A stretch of DNA of 64,000 nt from Cohnella lubricantis (GTDB taxonomy: Bacteria; Bacillota; Bacilli; Paenibacillales; Paenibacillaceae), in the NCBI RefSeq assembly GCF_014212015.1, contig NZ_JACJVN010000019.1:1-64000 (forward strand), written 5' to 3'. Positions 18,346 through 25,765 of this stretch are shown one piece after another (the stretch's first letter is position 1; each line of letters starts with the position of its first letter). Position numbers and translations under genes: made by a program. The notes under the pieces were generated by a model. It was given only the letters and a program-made list of their open reading frames with translations, was not told the DNA's origin and made no database searches.

Positions 18346-19524
18346 CTAGCGGAAAAGGTTCAGCTTGCCGATGCGCTGGATCGCTTCCCGCAGCCGTTCC
18401 TCCGGCGCGAGAAGGCCGAGCCGCACGTAGCCTTCGCCGTGCTCGCCGAAGCCGTTCCCCGGCGCGACGACGACATCCGCCTGCTCCAGCAGCAGATCGG
18501 CGAATGCCATCGACGTGAAGCCCTGCGGCACCGGCAGCCAGCAGAAGAAGGAGCCTTCCGGCTTCTTCGCCTGCCAGCCGATCTCATCCAGCGCCTCGAA
18601 CAGCGTGTTGCGCCGCCGCTCATATGTGCCGACGAGCGAGGCGACCGAATCCTGCGGACCGGTCAGCGCTTCGGCGGCGGCTTCCTGGATGCCGCCGAAC
18701 AGGCTGCAATAATAGTGATCCTGAATGAGGTTGATCATCTCGACGATCTGCGCGTTGCCGAGCGCGAAGCCGACGCGCCAGCCCGCCATGTTGTACGTCT
18801 TGGACAGCGTGTAGAACTCGACGCCGACCTCCTTCGAGCCGGGCGTCTCCAGGAAGCTGACCGGACGCTTACCGCCATAGCCGATCGCGCCGTAAGCGAA
18901 GTCGCTCGCCACGACGATGCTGTTCTCCTTCGCGAACCGAACCGTCTCCTCATAGAATTCGCGGGATGCGGTCGCTGCCGTCGGATTGTTCGGGTAGTTC
19001 AGGAACATCAGCTTGGCGCGCTTCACTGCGTCTTCGCCGAGCGCCGAGTAGTCGGGCAGGAAGCCGTTCCGCTCCAGCAGCGGCATGAACGCCATCTCCG
19101 CTTCGGCGAGGGCGACGCCGGACCAATAGTCCGGATAGCCGGGATCGGGCACAAGGCAGACGTCGCCCGGATTGAGCAGGCATTGGCTGATCTCGATGAG
19201 GCCGGTCTTGCCGCCGAACAGGATGGCGACTTCGGTCGCGGGGTCCAGCTCGACGCCGTAATCTTCTTTATATCGCTGCGCGACGGCTTCCTTCAGGAAC
19301 GGATAGCCGCGGAACGGAGGGTACTTGTGGTACAGCGGGTTGTCCGCCGCGTTCTTCAGCTTCTCGACGATGGCGGGCGGCGTCGGCAGATCGGGATTGC
19401 CTTGGCCGAGGTTGATGATGTCGGCACCGGTCGCCGCGCGGGCGTTCGCCTTGCCGACGAGCTTCGCGAAAAATTGCTCGGGGAGCGTCTTCAGACGGTC
19501 CGCCGGTTGAATGTTGATAGCCAT
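18346..19524 (-). CDS. mtnE: Pyridoxal-phosphate aminotransferase, probable MtnE (methionine salvage transaminase)
   Basis: Fold-type I class I/II aminotransferase, 392 residues, with INLGQGNPDLPTP near the N-terminus, FLNYPNNPTAA (near 172), the PLP lysine in YTLSKTYNMAGWR (near 239) and a C-terminal VRLGLL region. Class alone does not fix the substrate: LL-diaminopimelate aminotransferase-like annotation is also common for this type. The divergent neighbour mtnU and the nearby mtnWXB favour the final 4-methylthio-2-oxobutanoate to methionine step. It appears monocistronic, ending just before the T-box promoter. Confidence 0.82.
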   Translation of the reverse strand: MAINIQPADRLKTLPEQFFAKLVGKANARAATGADIINLGQGNPDLPTPPAIVEKLKNAADNPLYHKYPPFRGYPFLKEAVAQRYKEDYGVELDPATEVAILFGGKTGLIEISQCLLNPGDVCLVPDPGYPDYWSGVALAEAEMAFMPLLERNGFLPDYSALGEDAVKRAKLMFLNYPNNPTAATASREFYEETVRFAKENSIVVASDFAYGAIGYGGKRPVSFLETPGSKEVGVEFYTLSKTYNMAGWRVGFALGNAQIVEMINLIQDHYYCSLFGGIQEAAAEALTGPQDSVASLVGTYERRRNTLFEALDEIGWQAKKPEGSFFCWLPVPQGFTSMAFADLLLEQADVVVAPGNGFGEHGEGYVRLGLLAPEERLREAIQRIGKLNLFR

Positions 19525-19577
19525 AAGTATCGTTCACACTCCAGCAAATAAGGCATTATCCAAACAAAGATAGGATG

Positions 19578-19606
19578 AATGTAGCATAACCGCACCTCAT
19601 AGGCAA
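19578..19606 (-). promoter_or_regulatory. Promoter of the mtnE-like gene
   Basis: On the minus strand TTGCCT (19606-19601), 17 bases, TACATT (19583-19578), with an upstream TGC giving an extended -10. No SAM-I riboswitch signature is visible in the 171-base mtnE/mtnU interval. Confidence 0.65.
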
Positions 19607-19630
19607 TCGGAAAAGGCGGAATGCCCTCGC

Positions 19631-19660
19631 TTGCCGGCGCGGCGGGGAATGAAGTACGAT
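19631..19660 (+). promoter_or_regulatory. Candidate promoter of mtnU
   Basis: TTGCCG (19631-19636), an 18-base spacer and TACGAT (19655-19660), 35 bases before the start codon. Confidence 0.5.
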
Positions 19661-19695
19661 AGCTTCAATAGACAGGTTCGAAGGAGAGAGGCGAG

Positions 19696-20511
19696 ATGGC
19701 AGGCAAGTTGCGCTTGGCGCTGGTGCAGATGGATGTTCACGCAGGGGATCCTGAGGATAACTTCGCGCGATTGGAGCAGTTATTGGAGGAAGCAGTCGCG
19801 GCCGAGCCGAAGCCCGACGTCATCGTCGTGCCCGAGATGTGGAATACCGGCTACGCGCTGGACCGCATTCAGGAGCTCGCCGATCCGGCAGGAGTGCGGA
19901 CGAAGGCGTTCGTGTCGGACTTCTGCCGCCGCCACAGGGTGAACGTGATGGCGGGCTCGATTGCCGAGAAGCGGGAGAGCGGGGATGTGACCAACACGGC
20001 GTACGGGTTCGACCGGGAAGGTCATGAGATCGCGGCCTATTCGAAAATCCACCTGTTCAAGCTGATGGACGAGCATCTTCACTTGGAAGCCGGCGGGCAG
20101 CTCGGACGGTTCGAGCTGGAAGGGGTGCAGGCCGGCGTCATGATCTGTTATGACATCCGGTTCCCCGAGCTTGCGCGCCGCCTCGCGCTTGACGGCGCGA
20201 AGGTGCTGTTCGTGCCGGCGGAGTGGCCGCATCCGCGGCTGCACCATTGGCGGACGCTGCTGCAGGCGCGCGCGATCGAGAACCAAATGTTCGTCGTCGC
20301 GTGCAACCGCTCCGGCGTGAGCGGCGATACGCATTTCTTCGGGCATTCGATGGTTGTCGACCCGTGGGGCGAGATCGTTGCCGAGGCAGGCGAAGAGGAG
20401 ACCATCGTGCGGGCGGAGATCGACCTCGCGCTGACGGACGAGGTGCGCGGGCGCATCCCGGTGTTCGCGGACCGGCGGCCGCAGCTGTACGAGCAGCATT
20501 CGGTGGATTGA
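19696..20511 (+). CDS. mtnU: Carbon-nitrogen hydrolase family protein MtnU (omega-amidase-like)
   Basis: Nitrilase-superfamily hydrolase, 271 residues, with the Glu-Lys-Cys triad visible: VVPEMWNTGY (near 48), YSKIHLFKLMDEH (near 116) and MICYDIRFPEL (Cys near 152). In Bacillus the homologue sits with mtn genes; the likely role is omega-amidase removal of alpha-ketoglutaramate made when glutamine is amino donor to MtnE, which is known for related enzymes and inferred here. GGAGAG precedes the ATG. It diverges from mtnE. Confidence 0.88.
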   Translation: MAGKLRLALVQMDVHAGDPEDNFARLEQLLEEAVAAEPKPDVIVVPEMWNTGYALDRIQELADPAGVRTKAFVSDFCRRHRVNVMAGSIAEKRESGDVTNTAYGFDREGHEIAAYSKIHLFKLMDEHLHLEAGGQLGRFELEGVQAGVMICYDIRFPELARRLALDGAKVLFVPAEWPHPRLHHWRTLLQARAIENQMFVVACNRSGVSGDTHFFGHSMVVDPWGEIVAEAGEEETIVRAEIDLALTDEVRGRIPVFADRRPQLYEQHSVD

Positions 20512-20527
20512 GGTGAACGTTCATGCC

Positions 20528-20550
20528 ATAACGGAACGGCGTTCCGTTAT
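20528..20550. repeat. REP-like palindrome copy 1
   Basis: ATAACGGAAC, three bases, GTTCCGTTAT: a perfect 10-bp inverted repeat. Confidence 0.9.
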
Positions 20551-20579
20551 CTCGCCGCCAATACTTGCTCGTAGACGCA

Positions 20580-20602
20580 ATAGCGGAACACCGTTCCGTT
20601 AT
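20580..20602. repeat. REP-like palindrome copy 2
   Basis: ATAGCGGAAC, ACC, GTTCCGTTAT; differs from copy 1 by one base in the left arm, leaving a G-U pair. Confidence 0.88.
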
Positions 20603-20641
20603 CCGCCGCATTCATTCGAGTAACCCTCTAAGAACGCGGAA

Positions 20642-20664
20642 ATAACGGAACGCAGTTCCGTAAC
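20642..20664. repeat. REP-like palindrome copy 3
   Basis: ATAACGGAAC, GCA, GTTCCGTAAC; the right arm is changed at the outer end. Confidence 0.85.
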
Positions 20665-20685
20665 TTCGCGTACATCGTGCTTTGG

Positions 20686-20722
20686 CTCGCCAATAGCGGA
20701 ACGCCATTCCGTTATTGGCGAG
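20686..20722. repeat. REP-like palindrome copy 4, extended
   Basis: The core ATAGCGGAAC, GCC, ATTCCGTTAT (20693-20715) is extended on both sides (CTCGCCA / TGGCGAG), giving a longer hairpin than copies 1-3. Confidence 0.85.
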
Positions 20723-20760
20723 AATACCGTACGTCTTGGTACGAGACGTACGGTATTCTC
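20720..20760. repeat. 16-bp perfect hairpin
   Basis: GAGAATACCGTACGTC (20720-20735) pairs with GACGTACGGTATTCTC (20745-20760) around a 9-base loop. There is no T-run on the plus strand. It may still end transcription of one of the convergent genes. Confidence 0.9.
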
Positions 20761-20811
20761 GATAATCTAACCGCCTCTAGAGGTGCGGTTTGCTTGTGCG
20801 CCCGCTGTCAG

Positions 20812-21726
20812 TTATCCGCCGTCGCTTGCGTAGAGCTTGTTCATTGTCTCGCGGAACGTGTCGATGAACGCTTCGGCGGCGCGGGAGAGATAGCGTCCCT
20901 TGCGGTAGGCGATGACGAGCGTTCGGGCCGGCGCGCCTTCGAGCCGGACGTAGACCGGGGTGAGCCCGTTCGTCGGCTTGCGCGCCATCATCCGCGGCAC
21001 GAAGGCGATGCCCATGCCCGCGGCGACGAGCGACTGCACCGTCTCGATGTTGTTACTCTCGAATGCGACGCGCGGGCTGAAGCCCGCCTCCGCGCACAGG
21101 TTATGCGCGATCGCGCGGAAGCCTTGACCTTTCTTCAGAAGGACGAAGGGCTCGTCCTTCAGATCGGCGACGGGAACCGCGCGTTTGCCTGCGGCGCTTG
21201 CCAGCCGGTGGTCCGGAGGCACCGTGAGGTAGATCTCTTCTTCGATGATCGACTCGTATGCTAGAGACGGCTCGATCATCGGCAGCGAGAGCAGGCAGAC
21301 GTCGATGCCGCCGCTGGCCGTCAGCTGCTCGAGCTGCGACGTCGTCTCTTCGACGAGCGCGAGCTCGATGTCCGGGTAGGAGGCGCGGAACGCCGTCAGC
21401 ACGTGGGGGAGCAAGTGCGACCCGGTCATCGGCAGGCTGCCGATGATGATGCGGCCTTTGCGCAGATCGGCAATGTCTTCCATCTCTCGCCGCAGCTGCT
21501 CGGTCATGTCGACGATGCGCTGGGCCTTCTCCACGAACACGGAGCCCGCATGCGTCAGCTCCACGGAATTGGTGCTGCGCTTGAACAGCAGCACGCCGAG
21601 CTCCTTTTCGAGCTTGGATAGCTGTTGGCTTAAGGAAGGCTGCGCGATGTGCAGCTTCTCGGCGGCGCGAGAGAAGTTGCGTTCCGCGGCGATTTGAATG
21701 ACGTATTGAAGCAATCGGATTTCCAT
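20812..21726 (-). CDS. LysR family transcriptional regulator
   Basis: 304 residues. The N-terminal winged HTH reads LLQYVIQIAAERNFSRAAEKLHIAQPSLSQQLSKLEKELG (segment; HTH about 17-37), followed by the LysR substrate domain (about 90-295) resembling CcpC/AlsR-type regulators. It diverges from leuC across a 161-base interval with a perfect palindrome at 21801-21813 next to the leuC -35, the usual geometry for a LysR protein controlling its divergent neighbour. Effector unknown; control of leuCD is inferred. Confidence 0.93.
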   Translation of the reverse strand: MEIRLLQYVIQIAAERNFSRAAEKLHIAQPSLSQQLSKLEKELGVLLFKRSTNSVELTHAGSVFVEKAQRIVDMTEQLRREMEDIADLRKGRIIIGSLPMTGSHLLPHVLTAFRASYPDIELALVEETTSQLEQLTASGGIDVCLLSLPMIEPSLAYESIIEEEIYLTVPPDHRLASAAGKRAVPVADLKDEPFVLLKKGQGFRAIAHNLCAEAGFSPRVAFESNNIETVQSLVAAGMGIAFVPRMMARKPTNGLTPVYVRLEGAPARTLVIAYRKGRYLSRAAEAFIDTFRETMNKLYASDGG

Positions 21727-21773
21727 AACGGTTCTTCCTTTCGACCGAAGGCTAAAGTTGATTCTTGTATCCC

Positions 21774-21779
21774 ATTATA
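21774..21779 (-). promoter_or_regulatory. Extended -10 of the LysR gene
   Basis: On the minus strand ATGCTATAAT contains a TGC-TATAAT extended -10 (TATAAT 21779-21774). No good -35 is visible at 17 bases. Confidence 0.55.
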
Positions 21780-21800
21780 GCATGAACCTATCAAGCTTAT

Positions 21801-21842
21801 AGATATGATATCTTGGAGCAATTAATCATACGGTGCTATGAT
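21801..21842 (+). promoter_or_regulatory. leuC promoter with overlapping palindrome
   Basis: TTGGAG (21813-21818), an 18-base spacer and TATGAT (21837-21842). The palindrome AGATATGATATCT (21801-21813) abuts the -35, a typical LysR activator or repressor position. Confidence 0.65.
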
Positions 21843-21887
21843 AGAGGCAAGAAGGAAGCTGGACAGTTGAACAAGAGGTGAATATGG

Positions 21888-23309
21888 ATGAGCAAGAAGA
21901 CTATGTTCGAGAAGATTTGGGACAATCACGTTATTCATTCGGAAGCAGGCAAGCCAAGCATTCTGTATATCGACCTTCATCTGGTGCATGAGGTCACTTC
22001 TCCGCAGGCGTTCGAGGGGCTTCGCCTGAACGGCCGCAAGGTGCGCCGTCCGGATCTGACGTTCGCGACGATGGACCATAACGTGCCGACGAAGGATCGC
22101 TTCAACATCTCCGATCCGATCTCCAAGCAGCAGGTCGACACGCTGACGAAGAACTGCCGGGACTTCGGCGTGAAGCTGTATGACCTGAATACGCTTGACC
22201 AAGGCGTCGTGCACGTCATGGGACCGGAGCTGGGACTAACCCATCCGGGCAAAACGATCGTCTGCGGCGACAGCCACACGTCTACGCACGGCGCGTTCGG
22301 CGCCCTGGCATTCGGCATCGGCACAAGCGAAGTAGAGCACGTGCTTGCCACGCAATGCCTGCAGCAATCGAAGCCGAAGACGATGGAAGTGCGCTTCGTA
22401 GGCAAGCGCCCGGCCGGCATTACGGCGAAGGACCTCATCCTCGGCCTGATCGCCAAGTACGGCACCGACTTCGCGACCGGCTACGTCATCGAGTATACCG
22501 GCGAAGCGATCCGCGGCCTGTCGATGGAAGAGCGCATGACCGTCTGCAACATGTCCATCGAAGGCGGCGCGCGCGCCGGCTTGATCGCACCGGACGATAC
22601 GACGTTTAACTATCTGCGCGGCCGCGAATACGCGCCGCAGGGCGCGGACTTCGACCGTGCGGTCGAGCAATGGAAGGCGCTGACCACCGACGAGGGAGCC
22701 GAATACGACCGCGTCGTCGAGCTGGATGTCGCATCTCTGATTCCGCAAGTGACCTGGGGCACGAGCCCGGGCATGGGCACCGATATTACGTCGGCTGTTC
22801 CGGATCCGGCGAAGATGAGCACCGAGAACGAGCGCAAAGCAGCCGAGAAGGCGCTGGAATACATGGATTTGAAGCCGGGCATGCCGATGTCGGAGATCCC
22901 GATCGACTATGTGTTTATCGGTTCCTGCACGAACGGCCGGATCGAAGACCTGCGCGCCGCGGCTAAGGTCGCCAACGGCCACAAGGTGAGCCCGAACGTC
23001 ACGGCGATCGTCGTGCCGGGCTCCGGACGCGTCAAGCTGCAGGCGGAGAAGGAAGGACTCGACAAGATCTTCACCGCAGCCGGCTTCGAATGGCGCGAAG
23101 CGGGATGCTCCATGTGTCTCGCGATGAACCCTGACGTGCTGCAGCCGGGACAGCGCTGCGCGTCCACGTCGAACCGCAACTTCGAAGGCCGTCAAGGCCG
23201 CGGCGGACGCACGCATCTCGTCTCGCCGGAGATGGCTGCGGCAGCGGCGATCAAGGGCAAGTTCACCGACGTTCGCAACTGGGAATTCAAGTCCGAAGTG
23301 ACGGCATAA
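21888..23309 (+). CDS. leuC: 3-isopropylmalate dehydratase large subunit
   Basis: Aconitase-superfamily large subunit of leucine synthesis, interconverting 2- and 3-isopropylmalate with LeuD. The 473 residues carry the three [4Fe-4S] cysteines in GSCTNGR (near 346) and [12 protein letters not shown] (near 407 and 410), plus [34 protein letters not shown] precedes the ATG. leuCD here is a two-gene unit; leuA and leuB are not adjacent. Confidence 0.98.
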   Translation: MSKKTMFEKIWDNHVIHSEAGKPSILYIDLHLVHEVTSPQAFEGLRLNGRKVRRPDLTFATMDHNVPTKDRFNISDPISKQQVDTLTKNCRDFGVKLYDLNTLDQGVVHVMGPELGLTHPGKTIVCGDSHTSTHGAFGALAFGIGTSEVEHVLATQCLQQSKPKTMEVRFVGKRPAGITAKDLILGLIAKYGTDFATGYVIEYTGEAIRGLSMEERMTVCNMSIEGGARAGLIAPDDTTFNYLRGREYAPQGADFDRAVEQWKALTTDEGAEYDRVVELDVASLIPQVTWGTSPGMGTDITSAVPDPAKMSTENERKAAEKALEYMDLKPGMPMSEIPIDYVFIGSCTNGRIEDLRAAAKVANGHKVSPNVTAIVVPGSGRVKLQAEKEGLDKIFTAAGFEWREAGCSMCLAMNPDVLQPGQRCASTSNRNFEGRQGRGGRTHLVSPEMAAAAAIKGKFTDVRNWEFKSEVTA

Positions 23310-23327
23310 GAAGGGAGCTGCGATACT

Positions 23328-23936
23328 ATGCAACCATTTACGACATTGACGGGGCTCGTCGCGCCGGTTGACCGCGTGAACGTAGACACCGATGCAATTA
23401 TCCCGAAGCAATTCCTCAAACGAATCGAGCGGAGCGGCTTCGGCCAATTCCTGTTCTTCGAATGGCGCTGGGACGAGTTGGGCAACGAGATTCCGGAGTT
23501 CAGCCTGAACCAGCCGCGTTATCAAGGCGCGTCCGTTCTGATCTCGCGCGCCAACTTCGGCTGCGGATCTTCCCGCGAGCACGCGCCATGGGCGATTCTC
23601 GACTATGGCTTCCGCGTCGTGATCGCGCCGTCGTTCGCCGACATCTTCTACAACAACTGCTTCAAGAACGGCATTCTGCCGATCAAGCTTAGCGAAGAGC
23701 AGGTTGAGGAGCTGTTCCAGCGGACGGAAGCCAATGTCGGCTATCAGCTGACAATCGATCTGGAGAACATGACGATCTCGGACGGCGCCGGCTTCGACAT
23801 CAAGTTCGAGCTGGATGAGCATCGCCGCCAATTCTTGCTGCAAGGACTTGACGATATTGGCTTGACGCTGAAGCAAGCGGATGCGATCGATGCTTATGAA
23901 GCGAAGCATGCGGCTCGCCTAGCCAATTCTTTCTAA
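23328..23936 (+). CDS. leuD: 3-isopropylmalate dehydratase small subunit
   Basis: Swivelling small subunit partner of LeuC, 202 residues. It has the [15 protein letters not shown]-terminal region and the substrate-binding loop [17 protein letters not shown] (near 68), followed by [25 protein letters not shown] lies upstream of the ATG, 18 bases after leuC. A terminator follows at 23987. Confidence 0.98.
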   Translation: MQPFTTLTGLVAPVDRVNVDTDAIIPKQFLKRIERSGFGQFLFFEWRWDELGNEIPEFSLNQPRYQGASVLISRANFGCGSSREHAPWAILDYGFRVVIAPSFADIFYNNCFKNGILPIKLSEEQVEELFQRTEANVGYQLTIDLENMTISDGAGFDIKFELDEHRRQFLLQGLDDIGLTLKQADAIDAYEAKHAARLANSF

Positions 23937-23986
23937 GATTTATAGCTTCTGAGACCTATTGCATGCAAGAATCGACAAGAACGAAT

Positions 23987-24035
23987 GGTCCTTTGTGCCC
24001 GAATCGGCAATATTCGGGTCAAAGGGCCTTTTTTT
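23987..24035 (+). terminator. Rho-independent terminator after leuD
   Basis: GGTCCTTTG..CCCGAA pairs with TTCGGG..CAAAGGGCC, then TTTTTTT. Confidence 0.88.
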
Positions 24036-24147
24036 CCTCGAAATCTCGCAACTTTTGCCTACTACCGGCGTCTAATGTTTCGTAGACAAGCCCGGTCGGC
24101 AGACGCCCGGCCGGTACGTTCGCAAGACATTGACACCGAGGTGAAGC

Positions 24148-25713
24148 ATGAAGAAGTGGACGTTCCTGTTGATTGTCGCTGCCGTCATGCTGTTCCTGTC
24201 AGCGAATATGGCGTCCGCGGAGACGGTGACGCCAAAGCTGATTCTGGACGGCAAAGTATTGAATCCCGCCCAGCCCCCTGAACTGATCGGCCAATATACG
24301 ATGGTTCCGATCCGGACGGCTTCGGAGAACTTGGGTTATAACGTCGATTTCGACAACGACAAGAAGATGGTGACGGTCACCGGCGGTTCGAATGTCATTA
24401 CGATGGTTGTCAATCAGGGCAACGCGTCGGTGAACGGCGATACGACCGCACTGCAAGCGCCTCCCGTCATTAAGTCGGGCACTACGCTCGTGCCGCTCCG
24501 GTTCGTTGGCGAAGCGTTAGGGGTGCAGGTGTACTGGGACAACATTAGCAAATCTGCGTTCATGTACAGCGCATCCTCTGCCGGCGGCTCGTCATCCGGA
24601 TCGGATTCGCAAACCCCTTCCGGACCGGTTTCCGGCGCCGATTCGAACACCGGGTCGAACTCGGGTTCTAGCTCCGGCTCGAACGAGGCTCCAAGCGCTT
24701 CAGCGCCCCCGGAGGGCGGTCTGATCGGGGTCGTGCCGCCGGAGGATAATCTGGAAGGCGGCGTGACAGACAGTTCGAACGGCGTGCCGGACAGCGCGCT
24801 GGCTCAGGTTCATTCCGTCAGCTTCGAGAACAATTCAGTCGTGCTCAAATACAGCGACGGCTCGCTTCAGCCAGCCGTGACGGTATTGACAGGGCCGGAT
24901 CGAATCGTTGTCGATCTGCCCGGCGCCGACTTCGCGGCGGACTTCATGCCGACGCTGGAGGCGAATGCCGACGGCAGCTTGAAGAAGATCGGGGAGATAG
25001 CTGTCACCGGGCACGAAGCTTTGACGAAGATTCGCTACTCGATGTATTCGGATAATCCGAGAACGATTCGGATCGTTCTTGATCTCAGCCAGCGATGGGG
25101 CTATTCAATCACGAATGACGCTTTGACAGGCGAATTGCGAATCGGAATGCAGCAGCCTACCTTGCTTAATAACGGCAAGTATACAGTCGTCCTAGACGCC
25201 GGCCACGGCGGCAGCGATCCGGGAGCGCCGAGCATTACCGGCAAGTGGGAGAAGGACTTCACGCTGTCCGTCATTCTGAAGCTTCAAGCGATACTCGTTC
25301 AAGACAGTCGGTTAAACGTAGTGCTGACGAGATCAGGCGATACCTATCCGACGTTGGCGGACCGATATAATTTAGCGAACTCTCTGAATGCCAATCTGTT
25401 CTTGTCGGTACATGGCAACAGCAATACCAACCGATCGATTGCCGGTACGGAGGTTTATTACACAAGGGCGGACAGCTTGGACTTCGCTAAGGTCGTTCAG
25501 CAGTACGCTGTTCCGGCAGGAGGACTTCGGGATCGAGGCATCCGCCAGCAGAGCCTCGCGGTAACCCGCGAGACGATGATGCCTGCGGTGCTCTATGAAG
25601 CCGGGTACCTGTCCAACGCCGACGACGAGAAGATCTTGTACACGGATAGCTTCCAGAATAATGTCGCACAAGGTTTAGCGACGGCCATCCTGAAATATTT
25701 GAAGTTGGCTTAA
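24148..25713 (+). CDS. Secreted N-acetylmuramoyl-L-alanine amidase (Amidase_3) with copper-amine-oxidase-N and AMIN domains
   Basis: 521-residue exported cell-wall hydrolase. It has a signal peptide (MKKWTFLLIVAAVMLFLSA, cleavage after ASA near 24), a copper-amine-oxidase-N stalk domain (about 30-140), a Ser/Gly-rich linker (about 142-200), an AMIN-type beta domain (about 220-330) and a C-terminal zinc amidase. Zinc ligands appear in LDAGHGGSDPGA (His, near 354), KWEKDF (Glu) and LSVHGN (His); the catalytic Glu is likely in AVLYEAGYLSN. GAGGTGA lies before the ATG. The next gene encodes an SLH protein, fitting a cell-envelope pair. Confidence 0.93.
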   Translation: MKKWTFLLIVAAVMLFLSANMASAETVTPKLILDGKVLNPAQPPELIGQYTMVPIRTASENLGYNVDFDNDKKMVTVTGGSNVITMVVNQGNASVNGDTTALQAPPVIKSGTTLVPLRFVGEALGVQVYWDNISKSAFMYSASSAGGSSSGSDSQTPSGPVSGADSNTGSNSGSSSGSNEAPSASAPPEGGLIGVVPPEDNLEGGVTDSSNGVPDSALAQVHSVSFENNSVVLKYSDGSLQPAVTVLTGPDRIVVDLPGADFAADFMPTLEANADGSLKKIGEIAVTGHEALTKIRYSMYSDNPRTIRIVLDLSQRWGYSITNDALTGELRIGMQQPTLLNNGKYTVVLDAGHGGSDPGAPSITGKWEKDFTLSVILKLQAILVQDSRLNVVLTRSGDTYPTLADRYNLANSLNANLFLSVHGNSNTNRSIAGTEVYYTRADSLDFAKVVQQYAVPAGGLRDRGIRQQSLAVTRETMMPAVLYEAGYLSNADDEKILYTDSFQNNVAQGLATAILKYLKLA

Positions 25714-25765
25714 CGCCGCGGCCATCCGCGCGCGTACAAACGGATCGAACAGGGGAGAAGGACAA

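Larger units (their letters stand above)
20512..20811. other. Intergenic region filled with palindromes
   Basis: 300 bases between the convergent ends of mtnU and the LysR gene. I see no gene. It holds four short palindromes, one 16-bp hairpin and a small AACCGC/GCGGTT hairpin near 20769. Confidence 0.8.

Noticed and set aside
18271-19551. 426-residue plus-strand frame over the aminotransferase gene
   Set aside because: Complement of a clear PLP enzyme frame; composition is an antisense shadow.
19525-19695. SAM riboswitch upstream of mtnE or mtnU
   Set aside because: The interval is short and has no SAM-I core or terminator-antiterminator pair; only promoters are visible.
22236-23909. 557-residue open frame antisense to leuCD
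   Set aside because: High GC makes long antisense frames common; it mirrors leuC and leuD, has Arg/Leu/His-biased composition and no ribosome site.
23941-24147. Promoter for the amidase gene at 24057
   Set aside because: TTGCCT and TAATGT are only 12 bases apart, too close for sigma-A.
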